Assembly: GCF_013002715.1 (NCBI RefSeq)
Contig: NZ_JABENB010000001.1
Coordinates: 1,364,001 to 1,428,000, forward strand
Length of the DNA stretch: 64,000 bases
Direction of reading: 5' to 3'
DNA from: Flexivirga aerilata
Lineage (GTDB): Bacteria; Actinomycetota; Actinomycetes; Actinomycetales; Dermatophilaceae
Part shown: one piece after another, positions 7,628-15,574 of the stretch
How positions within the stretch are numbered: position 1 is the first letter of the stretch
Layout of the letters: every line of letters starts with the position of its first letter
Position numbers and translations under genes: made by a program
Notes under the pieces: model-generated
Databases searched by the model: none
What the model was told of the DNA's origin: nothing
The model's input: the letters and a program-made list of their open reading frames with translations, nothing else

Positions 7628-10492
7628 TCAGCCCAGCAGACCCTGCTGTCGTGCCAGGTCCGCGGCCTCGGTGCGGGTCGCCGCACCGAGCTTGGCGAGG
7701 ATGTTCGAGACGTGCACGCTGGCGGTCTTGGGGCTGATGAAGAGCTCCGCCGCGATCTGGCCGTTGGTCCGGCCCTCGGCGACGAGCCGGAGCACCTCGG
7801 CCTCGCGGCCGGTGAGCGCTCCGTCGGCCGCCGATCTCGGGCCGCTCACCTCGACGCGGGCCGCGGCGATCACCTGGGGCGCCCCGAGCGCACGTCCGGT
7901 GTCGGCCACCCGGGACGCGACGTCGCGAGCCTGCGCGCGATCGCCCGCAGCGAAGAGCGCACGCGCGAGCTGGATCTCGCACGCGGCGCGGTCGTAGGGA
8001 AAGCCGCACTCGTCGAAAAGTGCTGCAGCGGAGCGGAATTGGTCGATCAGCGCACCGTCGGGCGCGCCGACGCCGGCCCATGCGAAGCGCAGCAGCTCGG
8101 CGCGGGCGCGGGCCAGCCAGGCGCGGGACTCCAGGCCGAGGACCTGGTCGGTGCCACGGTCGGCCACGACGCCCTCCAGCACCGCTAGACCGGCGTCCGC
8201 CGCCGGCTGCCACTGGGAGCGTGCGCCCGGGTTTGCCCGGACGACGTCGGCCAGCACCTGCAGGAGCACCGCCGTCAGATGGAGCTGGGCGTCGAAGACG
8301 TGCAGCTTCCAGACGTCGCGCGCGGTGGCGAGGGTCTCGTCATACATCCGCACCGCGGCAGCGGGATCGCCCTCGGCGCCGAACACCTCGACCATCGCGG
8401 GCCCCGCGTTGACCAGCAGGAACATGTCCTGCGTCCAGACCGCGCGCACGGCCGGGAAGGCAGCGCGGGCGGTGGCGGTGTCACCGCGCATCAGGGCCAG
8501 CTGCATGCGGACGACGTCGAAGCCGGCCTCGAACATCGGCGAGACCGGGAAGTCCAGCTCCAGCAAGGCATTGGCCACAGCCCAATCGCCGCGTTTGGCG
8601 GCGAGCACGGCGCCGAAGGTGCGGCTGGACAAGGCGTGCGTGTCGCCGGAGGCGTGACCCTCGTCCGCGCGCCGGGTGGCGAGGGCATAGGTGTCGTAGG
8701 CGGCCTGGTGCTGCCCTGCGCGCGACTGGAGCCCGGCCAGCTGGTGCAGCGCCCGCAGCTCGCCCTGCACGTCGTGGTGGGCGCGTGCCTTCTGCCGGTT
8801 GGCCTCGAGTCCGGCGACCGCTCCGGTGTAATCACCGGTCAGGCCGTCCAGCTTGGCGCGGGTCGTCATCAGGTCGATCACCACCGCGGCGCTGTCCCCC
8901 TGCCGCGCGATCGTGAGCGCGTCGTCGACCACGACGGTCGCCTCGGCATAGCGCTCCTCGGACATCAGCGTCCGGCCCTTGAGGGCCAGCAGCGCGGCGT
9001 GCACGGCGGCATGCTCGGGGTCGTCCACCCAGGTGACCGCCTCGTCGAAGGCGGCGATCGGCAGCTGCGGCAGATCGGTGAAGAGCAGCGCGGAGGCAAG
9101 CAGTCGCACCAGCTCGGCGCGCTCGGGCAACGGCCCGGAGTGCTCGTGGAGCGCGTCCCGCATCAGGCTCGCCGCGCGGTGCGGGTCACCGCTGCGCAGC
9201 AACGCCTCCGCGGTGCGCTGCGGAAGGTCGACCGGGACGGCGCCCGCCAGCTCCGGGTGCTGACTGGCGAGCGACAGGGCGCGCTCGAAGTGCGGCACGG
9301 CGTTGGACGGCGCCGCCGTGCCCATCGCCACCTCGCCGGCCCGCACCGACGCCTCGATCGCGAGCTCGACCCGGCCGGCGCGCTCGGCGTGCAGGGCCAC
9401 CGCGGCCGCCGCTGCGGGCTCGTCGCGATCGGCCCAGAGGTCGGCCAGCTTGCTGTGCAGACGCACCCGCTCACCGGGCAGCAGGTCGTCATAGAGCGCC
9501 TCGGACTGCAGCGCGTGCCGGAACGCGTAGCACTCGTCGTCGGTGGTGACCAGCACCTGCCCGTCCAACGCGGCCCGCAGCGCGGTCTCGAGCCGTGGCG
9601 CGTCGATGCCGGCCAGCTGCGCCAATGTCGTATGACGCACCGAACGCCCGGCCACGGATGCCGCGCGCAACACCTGCCGCACGTCGTCGCCGAGCGAATC
9701 GACCCGCACCAGAAGCAGATCCGCGAGCTCGGCCGGCAGACCCGCCGCGCCGACGGTCTCGCCGGACGCCGCGACGAGCTCCTCGGTGAAGAAGGGGTTG
9801 CCGCCGGCCCGGTCGACGATCGCCGCGGTCTGCACGTCACCGAGTTGCGGTCGCAGGTGGCGCACCAGCTCCTCGGCAGCGGCGGGCGGCAGCGGTTGCA
9901 GGCCGGTGCGGCGCACGGTCGGCAGCCGCGACCACTCCGCGAGCTGCGGTCGCAGCGGGTGCCGCCGGTGCAGGTCGTCGGCGCGGTAGGTCGCGAGCAG
10001 GTGCACGCCGTCGGGCAGACCGCGGGTGAAGAGGTAGGTGAGCAGCTCGCGGGTCGCCCGGTCGGCCCAGTGCACGTCCTCGACGACGACGAGCTGCGGC
10101 CCGTCGCCGGCCAGTTGCTCGAGGAAGCTCGCGACCGCGTCGAAGACCTCGGTCGGGTTGGTCGTGCCGCCGGGCCGCAGTCCCGCGAGGCCGGCGGCGG
10201 CATCGGCGTAGCGCTCGGGCTCCTCCTGGCGCAGCCGCCGCAGCATTTCGCTGAGCGGCAGGTAGGGGCCGGCGCTGTCGCCGAGATCCAGGCAGTGGCC
10301 GAGCAGCACGCGTCCCCCGAGGTCGCGGCAGCGCTGCGCCACCTCGGCGACCAGGCGGGTCTTGCCGACCCCGGCGTCGCCGCCGAGCAGCGTCACCGAC
10401 GACTTCCCGCGATCGCCCAGCAGCGCCGCGAGGTCGTCGACCTCGGCGGCACGACCGAAGATCGGCCCGGTCGGCGCGAGCGGGGAGGACAC
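7628..10492 (-). CDS. LAL-type LuxR family regulator with N-terminal AAA/NTPase domain
   Basis: About 954 residues. The N-terminus begins FGRAAEVDDLAALL and then the Walker A GGDAGVGKT. An acidic Walker B (LVVVEDVHWAD) and a long TPR-like helical region follow. The C-terminus is a LuxR helix-turn-helix (LTGREAEVLRLVAEGRTN, then KTASVHVSNIL). Such MalT/LAL proteins are large transcriptional activators responding to a ligand. The GTG at 10492 was chosen because it starts about 10 residues before the family start; a GTG at 10537 that overlaps the small upstream ORF stop is the alternative. The open frame to 10891 is upstream DNA and not protein. Confidence 0.88.
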   Translation of the reverse strand: MSSPLAPTGPIFGRAAEVDDLAALLGDRGKSSVTLLGGDAGVGKTRLVAEVAQRCRDLGGRVLLGHCLDLGDSAGPYLPLSEMLRRLRQEEPERYADAAAGLAGLRPGGTTNPTEVFDAVASFLEQLAGDGPQLVVVEDVHWADRATRELLTYLFTRGLPDGVHLLATYRADDLHRRHPLRPQLAEWSRLPTVRRTGLQPLPPAAAEELVRHLRPQLGDVQTAAIVDRAGGNPFFTEELVAASGETVGAAGLPAELADLLLVRVDSLGDDVRQVLRAASVAGRSVRHTTLAQLAGIDAPRLETALRAALDGQVLVTTDDECYAFRHALQSEALYDDLLPGERVRLHSKLADLWADRDEPAAAAAVALHAERAGRVELAIEASVRAGEVAMGTAAPSNAVPHFERALSLASQHPELAGAVPVDLPQRTAEALLRSGDPHRAASLMRDALHEHSGPLPERAELVRLLASALLFTDLPQLPIAAFDEAVTWVDDPEHAAVHAALLALKGRTLMSEERYAEATVVVDDALTIARQGDSAAVVIDLMTTRAKLDGLTGDYTGAVAGLEANRQKARAHHDVQGELRALHQLAGLQSRAGQHQAAYDTYALATRRADEGHASGDTHALSSRTFGAVLAAKRGDWAVANALLELDFPVSPMFEAGFDVVRMQLALMRGDTATARAAFPAVRAVWTQDMFLLVNAGPAMVEVFGAEGDPAAAVRMYDETLATARDVWKLHVFDAQLHLTAVLLQVLADVVRANPGARSQWQPAADAGLAVLEGVVADRGTDQVLGLESRAWLARARAELLRFAWAGVGAPDGALIDQFRSAAALFDECGFPYDRAACEIQLARALFAAGDRAQARDVASRVADTGRALGAPQVIAAARVEVSGPRSAADGALTGREAEVLRLVAEGRTNGQIAAELFISPKTASVHVSNILAKLGAATRTEAADLARQQGLLG

Positions 10493-10527
10493 AAAGGCAT
10501 TCTGCCCGCCCGCACCGACATCCGCCG

Positions 10528-10749
10528 TCAGCGCCACGTCAGGGTGGGCAGTGGACGGGCAGTCGGCTTGCCTGCGGCCGGTCGGTCCTGCCCGCCGTTG
10601 CCGGCACCACCTCCGGCGAGGCGGCGGGCCCAGCCGGTCACCCGGCGCAGGCTGAGCTCCCAGCCGTGCGCGACGGCGAAGTCGTGGGCGATGCGCTCGC
10701 GGCGGTAGGCAAGTTCGGTATCGAGTGCGGGTCCGGTGAAGTTGTTCAT
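10528..10749 (-). CDS. Small conserved-type protein preceding the LAL regulator
   Basis: 73 residues, N-terminus MNNFTGPALDTELAYRRERI, with a basic, Gly/Pro/Arg-rich tail. An AAGGAG ribosome site lies 6-7 bp before the ATG, which supports real translation. It is read in the same direction as the LAL gene and ends 35 bp before the chosen LAL start (or overlaps the alternative start), so the two are probably one transcript. The AYRRERI stretch resembles short actinobacterial proteins of unknown function. No enzymatic or binding motif can be named. Confidence 0.6.
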   Translation of the reverse strand: MNNFTGPALDTELAYRRERIAHDFAVAHGWELSLRRVTGWARRLAGGGAGNGGQDRPAAGKPTARPLPTLTWR

Positions 10750-10813
10750 GGCCACTCCTTGTCGGCTCGTGTGCTTCGACCTCGACATTCGTCGCCTGAG
10801 GTAGTGCCGCACA

Positions 10814-10843
10814 TGGGGCGGATGCCTTATTCGTCCCGCCCCA
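10814..10843. promoter_or_regulatory. Inverted repeat between divergent LAL operon and membrane-protein gene
   Basis: TGGGGCGG (10814-10821) and CCGCCCCA (10836-10843) are perfect 8-bp arms 14 bp apart in the 125-bp region between the small ORF (minus) and the next plus-strand gene. It could be a regulator site for either promoter. It could also be chance in G/C-rich DNA. Confidence 0.35.
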
Positions 10844-10874
10844 CGGGCCCGCGACCGCCTTAAACTGACCGGCC

Positions 10875-11537
10875 ATGGAGCAGGCCGACACCGCTAAGCA
10901 CGCAGGCGCCTACGGCAAGGACGTGCGCCTCGCCGGGCTCGTGACGATGCTCCTCTGGGACATCGGCCTGCCGGTCGTGGCCTACTACCTGGCCAGGGCA
11001 GCCGGCATGTCGACCTTCAACTCGCTGCTCGTCGGCACGGTCGTTGCCGGCATGCGGCTGCTCTGGGTCGCGTGGCGCACCAAGCAGGTGGACGCATTCG
11101 CCGGCTTCATGCTCTTCATCTTCGCGGCCGGCACCGCCGCGTCGTTCCTCACCGGAGACCCGCGCTTCATGCTGCTGAAGAACGCCGCCCTCACGCTCGT
11201 GGCCGGTGTCGTCTTCCTCGGTTCGTGCCGCTTCGGCAAGCCACTCACCTTCGCCGTCGCGACGCGGCTGGCCGGCAGCGCGCAGGACCGGGCCGACCTG
11301 CACCGCGGGTGGGCCGAATCCGCTGATTTCCGGCGCAAGTTCGTGCAGTTGGGACTGCTCTGGGGCATCGGCCTGATCGTCGAGGCGCTGATCCGCGTCG
11401 CGATCATCTACCTCACCTCGATCGACGTCGCGGTCGCGGCGTCGGTCGTCGTGCAGCTCGCCGCCTTCGCGATCATGACCGTCATCACGATCTCCGGCAT
11501 CCGGCAGATGCGCGAAGAGGCCGACGCTCTCGCGTGA
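10875..11537 (+). CDS. VC0807-like integral membrane protein
   Basis: 220 residues with about five or six hydrophobic helices, for example LAGLVTMLLWDIGLPVVAYY and AGFMLFIFAAGTAASFL. A central motif reads GSCRFGKPLTFAVATRLAG. The arrangement matches the uncharacterised VC0807 membrane family seen in many actinobacteria; no biochemical role is established. It is transcribed alone, divergent from the LAL regulator operon. A strong hairpin overlaps its stop codon. Confidence 0.75.
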   Translation: MEQADTAKHAGAYGKDVRLAGLVTMLLWDIGLPVVAYYLARAAGMSTFNSLLVGTVVAGMRLLWVAWRTKQVDAFAGFMLFIFAAGTAASFLTGDPRFMLLKNAALTLVAGVVFLGSCRFGKPLTFAVATRLAGSAQDRADLHRGWAESADFRRKFVQLGLLWGIGLIVEALIRVAIIYLTSIDVAVAASVVVQLAAFAIMTVITISGIRQMREEADALA

Positions 11538-11551
11538 GCGCCGGCCTCTTC
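11514..11551. terminator. Hairpin overlapping the stop codon between convergent genes
   Basis: GAAGAGGCCG (11514-11523) pairs exactly with CGGCCTCTTC (11542-11551), and CGCT/AGCG extend the stem inward after one mismatch. It overlaps the 3' end of the membrane-protein gene and lies 33 bp before the convergent MaoC gene end, so it can stop transcripts from both sides. Confidence 0.6.
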
Positions 11552-11584
11552 CTGCCCGATATGACGGGGTATGACGTCAGACCG

Positions 11585-12037
11585 TCACGGCACCACGACC
11601 GACAGTGTCTCCGCGACACACGCCGGCTTGTCCTGGCCGTCGATCTCGATGGTGACCTTCATCGTCACGGTGAAGCCGAGTGAGGACGGCTCGACCGACT
11701 GCAGCTCCAGGCCGCCGCGCACGCGGGAGCCGACCGGCACCGGCGTCGGGAAGCGAACCTTGTTGGAGCCGTAGTTGATCCCCATCTTCACGCCCTCGAG
11801 CGCGTAGACCTCCCACGACAGCATCGGGATCATCGACAGGGTCAGGTAACCGTGCGCGATCGTGCCGCCGAACGGTCCCTCCTTGGCCCGCTCGACGTCT
11901 ACGTGGATCCACTGGTGGTCACCGGTCGCATCCGCGAAGAGGTTGACCTGCTCCTGGGTGATCTCGTGCCACTCGCTGTAGCCGAGGTGCTCGCCGACTG
12001 CGGCCTGCAACTCCTCGATTCCGTTGAAGGTGCGCAT
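11585..12037 (-). CDS. MaoC-family (R)-specific enoyl-CoA hydratase
   Basis: 150 residues, a single hotdog domain. The hydratase-2 motif is FADATGDHQWIHVD ... GPFGGTIAHGYLTLS, carrying the catalytic Asp and His. It would hydrate trans-2-enoyl-CoA to (R)-3-hydroxyacyl-CoA. It ends the four-gene minus-strand set and starts 3 bp after the FabG-like stop, so hydration and (R)-3-ketoacyl reduction are probably paired in fatty-acid or ketone metabolism. Confidence 0.88.
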   Translation of the reverse strand: MRTFNGIEELQAAVGEHLGYSEWHEITQEQVNLFADATGDHQWIHVDVERAKEGPFGGTIAHGYLTLSMIPMLSWEVYALEGVKMGINYGSNKVRFPTPVPVGSRVRGGLELQSVEPSSLGFTVTMKVTIEIDGQDKPACVAETLSVVVP

Positions 12038-12040
12038 GAT

Positions 12041-12805
12041 TCAGTCCCTCGGGCCGCCGGCGACATAGAGCACCTGGCCGCTGACGAAGCCGGCGTCGTC
12101 GCTGCAGAAGAACGACGCGGCGGCGGCGATGTCCTCGGGGCGGCCGACGCGCTGCACCGGGATCTCCTTTGCCGCCAGCTCCTGGAACTGGTCGAAGTCG
12201 ACGCCCACGCGCTCCGCGGTCGCGGCGGTCATGTCGGTGACGATGAAGCCCGGGGCGATCGCGTTGGCGGTGACGCCGAACTTGCCGAGCTCGATCGCCA
12301 GCGTCTTGGTGAAGCCCTGCAGGCCGGCCTTGGCGGCGGAGTAGTTGACCTGGCCGCGGTTGCCCAGAGCCGACGTGCTTGACAGGTTGACGACCCGGCC
12401 GAACTTCGCCTCGGTCATGTGCTTCTGCGCCGCGCGGGTCATCAGGAAGCTGCCGCGCAGGTGCACGTTCATCACCGTGTCCCAGTCGTCGGCGGACATC
12501 TTGAAGATGAGGTTGTCGCGCAGCACACCGGCGTTGTTGACCAGGATCGTCGGTGCCCCGAGCTCGCTCGCGACACGGTCGACCGCCGAGGCGACCGACT
12601 CCTCGTCGCTCACGTCGCAGCCGACCGCCAGCGCCTTGCCACCGGCCTGCGTGATGCGGTCGACGACCGCCTGGCAGGTGCCTTCGTCGAGGTCGAGCAC
12701 GGCAACGGCATTGCCGTCCTTGGCAAGTCGCTCGGCAACGGCGGCGCCGATGCCGCGGGCCGCGCCGGTGACGATCGCGGTGCGGGTGGGGGTGCTGTCG
12801 GTCAT
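12041..12805 (-). CDS. FabG-like short-chain dehydrogenase (3-oxoacyl reductase)
   Basis: 254 residues, classical SDR: TGAARGIG cofactor loop, NNAG, catalytic Ser and YSAAK, and the FabG-like end VSGQVLYVAGG. The predicted reaction is NAD(P)H-dependent reduction of 3-oxoacyl thioesters. It is followed 3 bp later by the MaoC hydratase. Its promoter region holds three 16-bp-spaced palindromes (12840-12884), so it probably heads its own repressor-controlled transcript with maoC. Confidence 0.88.
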   Translation of the reverse strand: MTDSTPTRTAIVTGAARGIGAAVAERLAKDGNAVAVLDLDEGTCQAVVDRITQAGGKALAVGCDVSDEESVASAVDRVASELGAPTILVNNAGVLRDNLIFKMSADDWDTVMNVHLRGSFLMTRAAQKHMTEAKFGRVVNLSSTSALGNRGQVNYSAAKAGLQGFTKTLAIELGKFGVTANAIAPGFIVTDMTAATAERVGVDFDQFQELAAKEIPVQRVGRPEDIAAAASFFCSDDAGFVSGQVLYVAGGPRD

Positions 12806-12839
12806 GCGTTCTCCTCAGTCGTTGCTATCGGTTTGAATG

Positions 12840-12884
12840 ACGAGAGTCTTGTATAACGAGAGTCTCGTATGACGAGAGTCTCGT
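12840..12884. promoter_or_regulatory. Three tandem 13-bp palindromes, 16-bp period (operator array)
   Basis: Units at 12840-12852, 12856-12868 and 12872-12884. The last two are identical (ACGAGAGTCTCGT, 6-bp arms around one base); the first has one change. The array fills the space between the stop of the quinone oxidoreductase gene and the start of the FabG-like gene. Three sites on one face spacing of 16 bp resemble cooperative repressor binding, most plausibly by a TetR-type protein (inference). Confidence 0.75.
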
Positions 12885-13870
12885 CAGGGGTTCGGGTGCC
12901 ACACGAGACGGCCGATGGTCTTGCCGGCGGCGAGTTGCTCCAGTCCGTCGGGCAGTTCGCCGAAGGACAGCCGCCGGCTGATGAGCGGCGTGATCCTGCC
13001 GGCGTCGGCCAGGCTGGTCAGAAACTCGTTGCCCTCGACGATGACCGCGGGGCGCTTGACGTTGTAGTAGCCCCAGTGCAGCCCGAGGATCGAATAGTTC
13101 TTGATCAGAGCGTGATTGAGCGGTGGCGCCTGGATGCGGCCACCGGCGAAGCCGACCAGCACGATGCGTCCCTCGAACGCGACGCACTTGGTCAGCAGGT
13201 CGTAGGCGTCGCCACCGACCGGGTCGAAGATGACGTCGGCGCCCTTGCCGCCGGTCGCCTCCTTCACTCGCGCGACGACGTCCTCGGTGGTGCGGTCGAT
13301 CACGACGTCGGCGCCGAGTGCCTTTGCCGCCGCTGCCTTTTCGGCTCCGCCGACGATCGCGATCACGGTGTTGCCGCCGATCTTGGCGAGTTGCACGGCA
13401 GCGGAGCCGACACCCCCCGCCGCCGACTGGACCAGCACGGTCTCGCCCGGCTTGAGCTCGGCGCGCCGGTAGAGCGCGGCCCAGGCGGTCTGATAGGCGA
13501 TCATCAGCACCGCCGCGGCGTCGTCGTCGAGCGACTCCGGAGCCTTGAAGTTGGTCGCGGGCATCAGCGCAAACTCGGCGAATCCGCCTGCGGGGATTGC
13601 CGATGCGCCCATCAGCCGATCGCCGACCTGCACGCGCTCGACGCCCTCGCCGAGAGCGGTCACCTCACCGCACAACTCGACGCCGGGCGTGAAGGGCAGG
13701 TCGGGGCGCACCTGGTAGAGCCCCTGGCACATCAGCACGTCGGGGAAGTTGAGCGCGGCGGAGCGCACCTGCACCTGCACCTGACCGGCGCCGGGGTCGG
13801 GCGCGTCGAGCTCGATCTGTTGCAGCACGTCGCCCGGGTCGCCGAGCTCCTGCACCTGCCACGCCTTCAT
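12884..13870 (-). CDS. NADPH:quinone oxidoreductase-like MDR protein
   Basis: 328 residues from MKAWQVQELGDPGDVLQ; the open frame reaches further upstream but the family begins here. It has the zinc-free QOR/MDR pattern: a GVELCGEV-type N-domain and the NADPH loop SAAGGVGSAAVQLA. There are no structural-zinc Cys clusters. It lies 13 bp after the upstream SDR stop and so shares its transcript. A role in reducing quinones or enoyl compounds alongside the lipid enzymes is inferred. Confidence 0.87.
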   Translation of the reverse strand: MKAWQVQELGDPGDVLQQIELDAPDPGAGQVQVQVRSAALNFPDVLMCQGLYQVRPDLPFTPGVELCGEVTALGEGVERVQVGDRLMGASAIPAGGFAEFALMPATNFKAPESLDDDAAAVLMIAYQTAWAALYRRAELKPGETVLVQSAAGGVGSAAVQLAKIGGNTVIAIVGGAEKAAAAKALGADVVIDRTTEDVVARVKEATGGKGADVIFDPVGGDAYDLLTKCVAFEGRIVLVGFAGGRIQAPPLNHALIKNYSILGLHWGYYNVKRPAVIVEGNEFLTSLADAGRITPLISRRLSFGELPDGLEQLAAGKTIGRLVWHPNP

Positions 13871-13883
13871 CGGGTTGTCGCCT

Positions 13884-14681
13884 TCACTTCTCGTCTGCTC
13901 CCAGTTGGTCCACGCGCGCCTGCAACCGCTGCATGCCGCCGAGCCATTTGTCGGTGTTGCTCGCCCGGAAGGCGAAATAGTCCTTGACCTCCGGGTGCGG
14001 CAGCACCAAGAACTCTTCGGCCGCAACGGCTTTCACCAGTGCGTCGGCGACGTCGGCCGGCTGCAGCGCACCGTCGTGACCGATCACCGCGGCGAGTGCG
14101 CCGTCGTTCGGTCCGGGGTACATGTCGGTGCGCACACCCTGCGGGCAGATCGCGTGCACGTCGATGCCGCGGTGGCCGTAGGTCGCGGCGAGCCACTCGG
14201 CGAACGCCTCGGCACCGTGCTTGGTGACGGCATACGTCGGCTGGCCGAGGATGGTGAGCAGCCCGGCGGCGGACGCGGTGACCACGAAGCGGCCGTGGCC
14301 ACGCTCGAGCCAGCCGGGGATGAGCAGCCGTGCGGCGCGCACGTGCGCCAGCACGTTGATCTCCCACGACGACGACCACTCGGCCTCGGAGCTTTCCAGG
14401 CCTTCGCCGCGCGCGACGCCGGCGTTGCCGACCCAGACGTCGATGTCCCCGCCGAAGTGCGCGCGCGCCTGGTCGACGACCGACCGCACGCCGTCCTCGG
14501 TGCCGATGTCCGCGGTCACCGGATGCGCCCCGATCGCCTCGGCGGTCTCTGTCAGTTCGTCCGGCAGCACGTCGGTCACCACGACCCGGCTGCCCTCGTC
14601 GGTCAGCCGCTGCGCGATGGCGGCTCCGATGCCGCGCGCAGCACCGGTCACCACGACCGTGCGATCGGTCCATTCGGTCAC
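13884..14681 (-). CDS. Short-chain dehydrogenase/reductase
   Basis: 265 residues: TGAARGIGAAIA cofactor loop, an NAG motif, Ser, and YAVTK catalytic pair, then a longer C-terminus (about 65 residues past the Tyr) ending LQARVDQLGADEK. It heads the minus-strand operon and is divergent from the TetR gene at 14860, whose operator-like palindrome lies between them. The substrate is unknown; context suggests hydroxy- or oxo-lipids. Confidence 0.85.
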   Translation of the reverse strand: MTEWTDRTVVVTGAARGIGAAIAQRLTDEGSRVVVTDVLPDELTETAEAIGAHPVTADIGTEDGVRSVVDQARAHFGGDIDVWVGNAGVARGEGLESSEAEWSSSWEINVLAHVRAARLLIPGWLERGHGRFVVTASAAGLLTILGQPTYAVTKHGAEAFAEWLAATYGHRGIDVHAICPQGVRTDMYPGPNDGALAAVIGHDGALQPADVADALVKAVAAEEFLVLPHPEVKDYFAFRASNTDKWLGGMQRLQARVDQLGADEK

Positions 14682-14777
14682 GGGGAGTGCTCACTCCTTG
14701 GGGTGCAGGCTGGAACTGGCAAAGTAACGGGCAAAGCATCGGGCAAGTAACGGGCAAGACAGCAACCAAAACGCTGA

Positions 14778-14793
14778 CTAAGCGCTTGCTTAG
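14778..14793. promoter_or_regulatory. Candidate TetR operator
   Basis: CTAAGC and GCTTAG form perfect 6-bp arms around GCTT in the divergent region between the SDR operon and the TetR gene, about 67 bp before the TetR start. Position and symmetry suit an autoregulatory TetR-family site controlling both directions. The assignment is inference. Confidence 0.6.
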
Positions 14794-14859
14794 CGTCGCA
14801 CGCTGGGGCATGCTCGTCAACGAGAAGCCGATTTCAGCGTAGAGGAAGCGAATCACCGA

Positions 14860-15447
14860 GTGTCCCTGCCGGCAGCGGAGTCGACCCGCACCAAGTTGCT
14901 CGACGCGGCGCGGGATGCCTTCGCGGCAAAGGGTTTTCACGGCACGACGACGCGCGACATCGCGGCCGCGGCCGGTATGTCGCCGGCTGCGGTCTACGTG
15001 CACCACCGCACCAAGGAGTCGCTGCTCTACGCCATCTCGCTCGCCGGCCACGAGGCGACGCTGCAGTCCCTGCGGGACGCCCGCGACGGTGCCGAGGGGC
15101 CGCCGGCGCAGCTGACCGCGATGGTGCACACGTTCGTCCTGGGACACACGACCGCACACACGATGGCCCGCGTGGTCAACTACGAGCTGGCCGCACTCAC
15201 CGACGAGCACCGGGCCACGATCGATGGTCTCCGGCACGCCATCCAGCTGCTGATCCGCGAGGTCCTCGCCGACGGGGTTGCGACGGGAGACTTCGACTGC
15301 GCCGAGATCGGCATGACGACCAACGCGATCATGGGCATGTCGATCGACGTGGCGCGCTGGTATGTCGAGGACGGCGACTGGTCGCCGGAGCGCATCGCCG
15401 AGCACAACGCCCAGATGGCGTTGCGGATGGCCGGCCACCGGGAGTAG
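14860..15447 (+). CDS. TetR family transcriptional regulator
   Basis: 195 residues from a GTG (VSLPAAESTRTKLLDAA). The N-terminal helix-turn-helix is typical (GTTTRDIAAAAGMSPAAVYV HH), and a helical ligand domain follows. It is divergent from the SDR-QOR-FabG-MaoC genes and probably represses them, with an acyl-CoA-like ligand (inference). The palindrome at 14778-14793 is its likely site. Confidence 0.88.
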   Translation: MSLPAAESTRTKLLDAARDAFAAKGFHGTTTRDIAAAAGMSPAAVYVHHRTKESLLYAISLAGHEATLQSLRDARDGAEGPPAQLTAMVHTFVLGHTTAHTMARVVNYELAALTDEHRATIDGLRHAIQLLIREVLADGVATGDFDCAEIGMTTNAIMGMSIDVARWYVEDGDWSPERIAEHNAQMALRMAGHRE

Positions 15448-15574
15448 GCACCGCAAGGAGGCGGGAACGCTCGGCCGTCGTTCCGGAAACCGTGGTCGCC
15501 CGTTCACCCATCAGCACCGACTTTCTGGAAGTGTCGGACGGAGCCCCGCAACCGCCCCGAAAGGCCGCCCCGCC

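Noticed and set aside
8279..10708. 809-codon plus-strand frame opposite the LAL regulator
   Set aside because: No domain pattern, Gly/Arg/Val-biased composition; the minus strand carries the ATPase and LuxR motifs.
10493..10891. Extension of the LAL gene to the far upstream start
   Set aside because: The added residues are low-complexity Arg/Pro and overlap a small gene with its own ribosome site.
15502..15508. PHO box before the metallophosphoesterase gene
   Set aside because: Only one GTTCACC heptamer; PhoP needs repeated units at 11-bp spacing.
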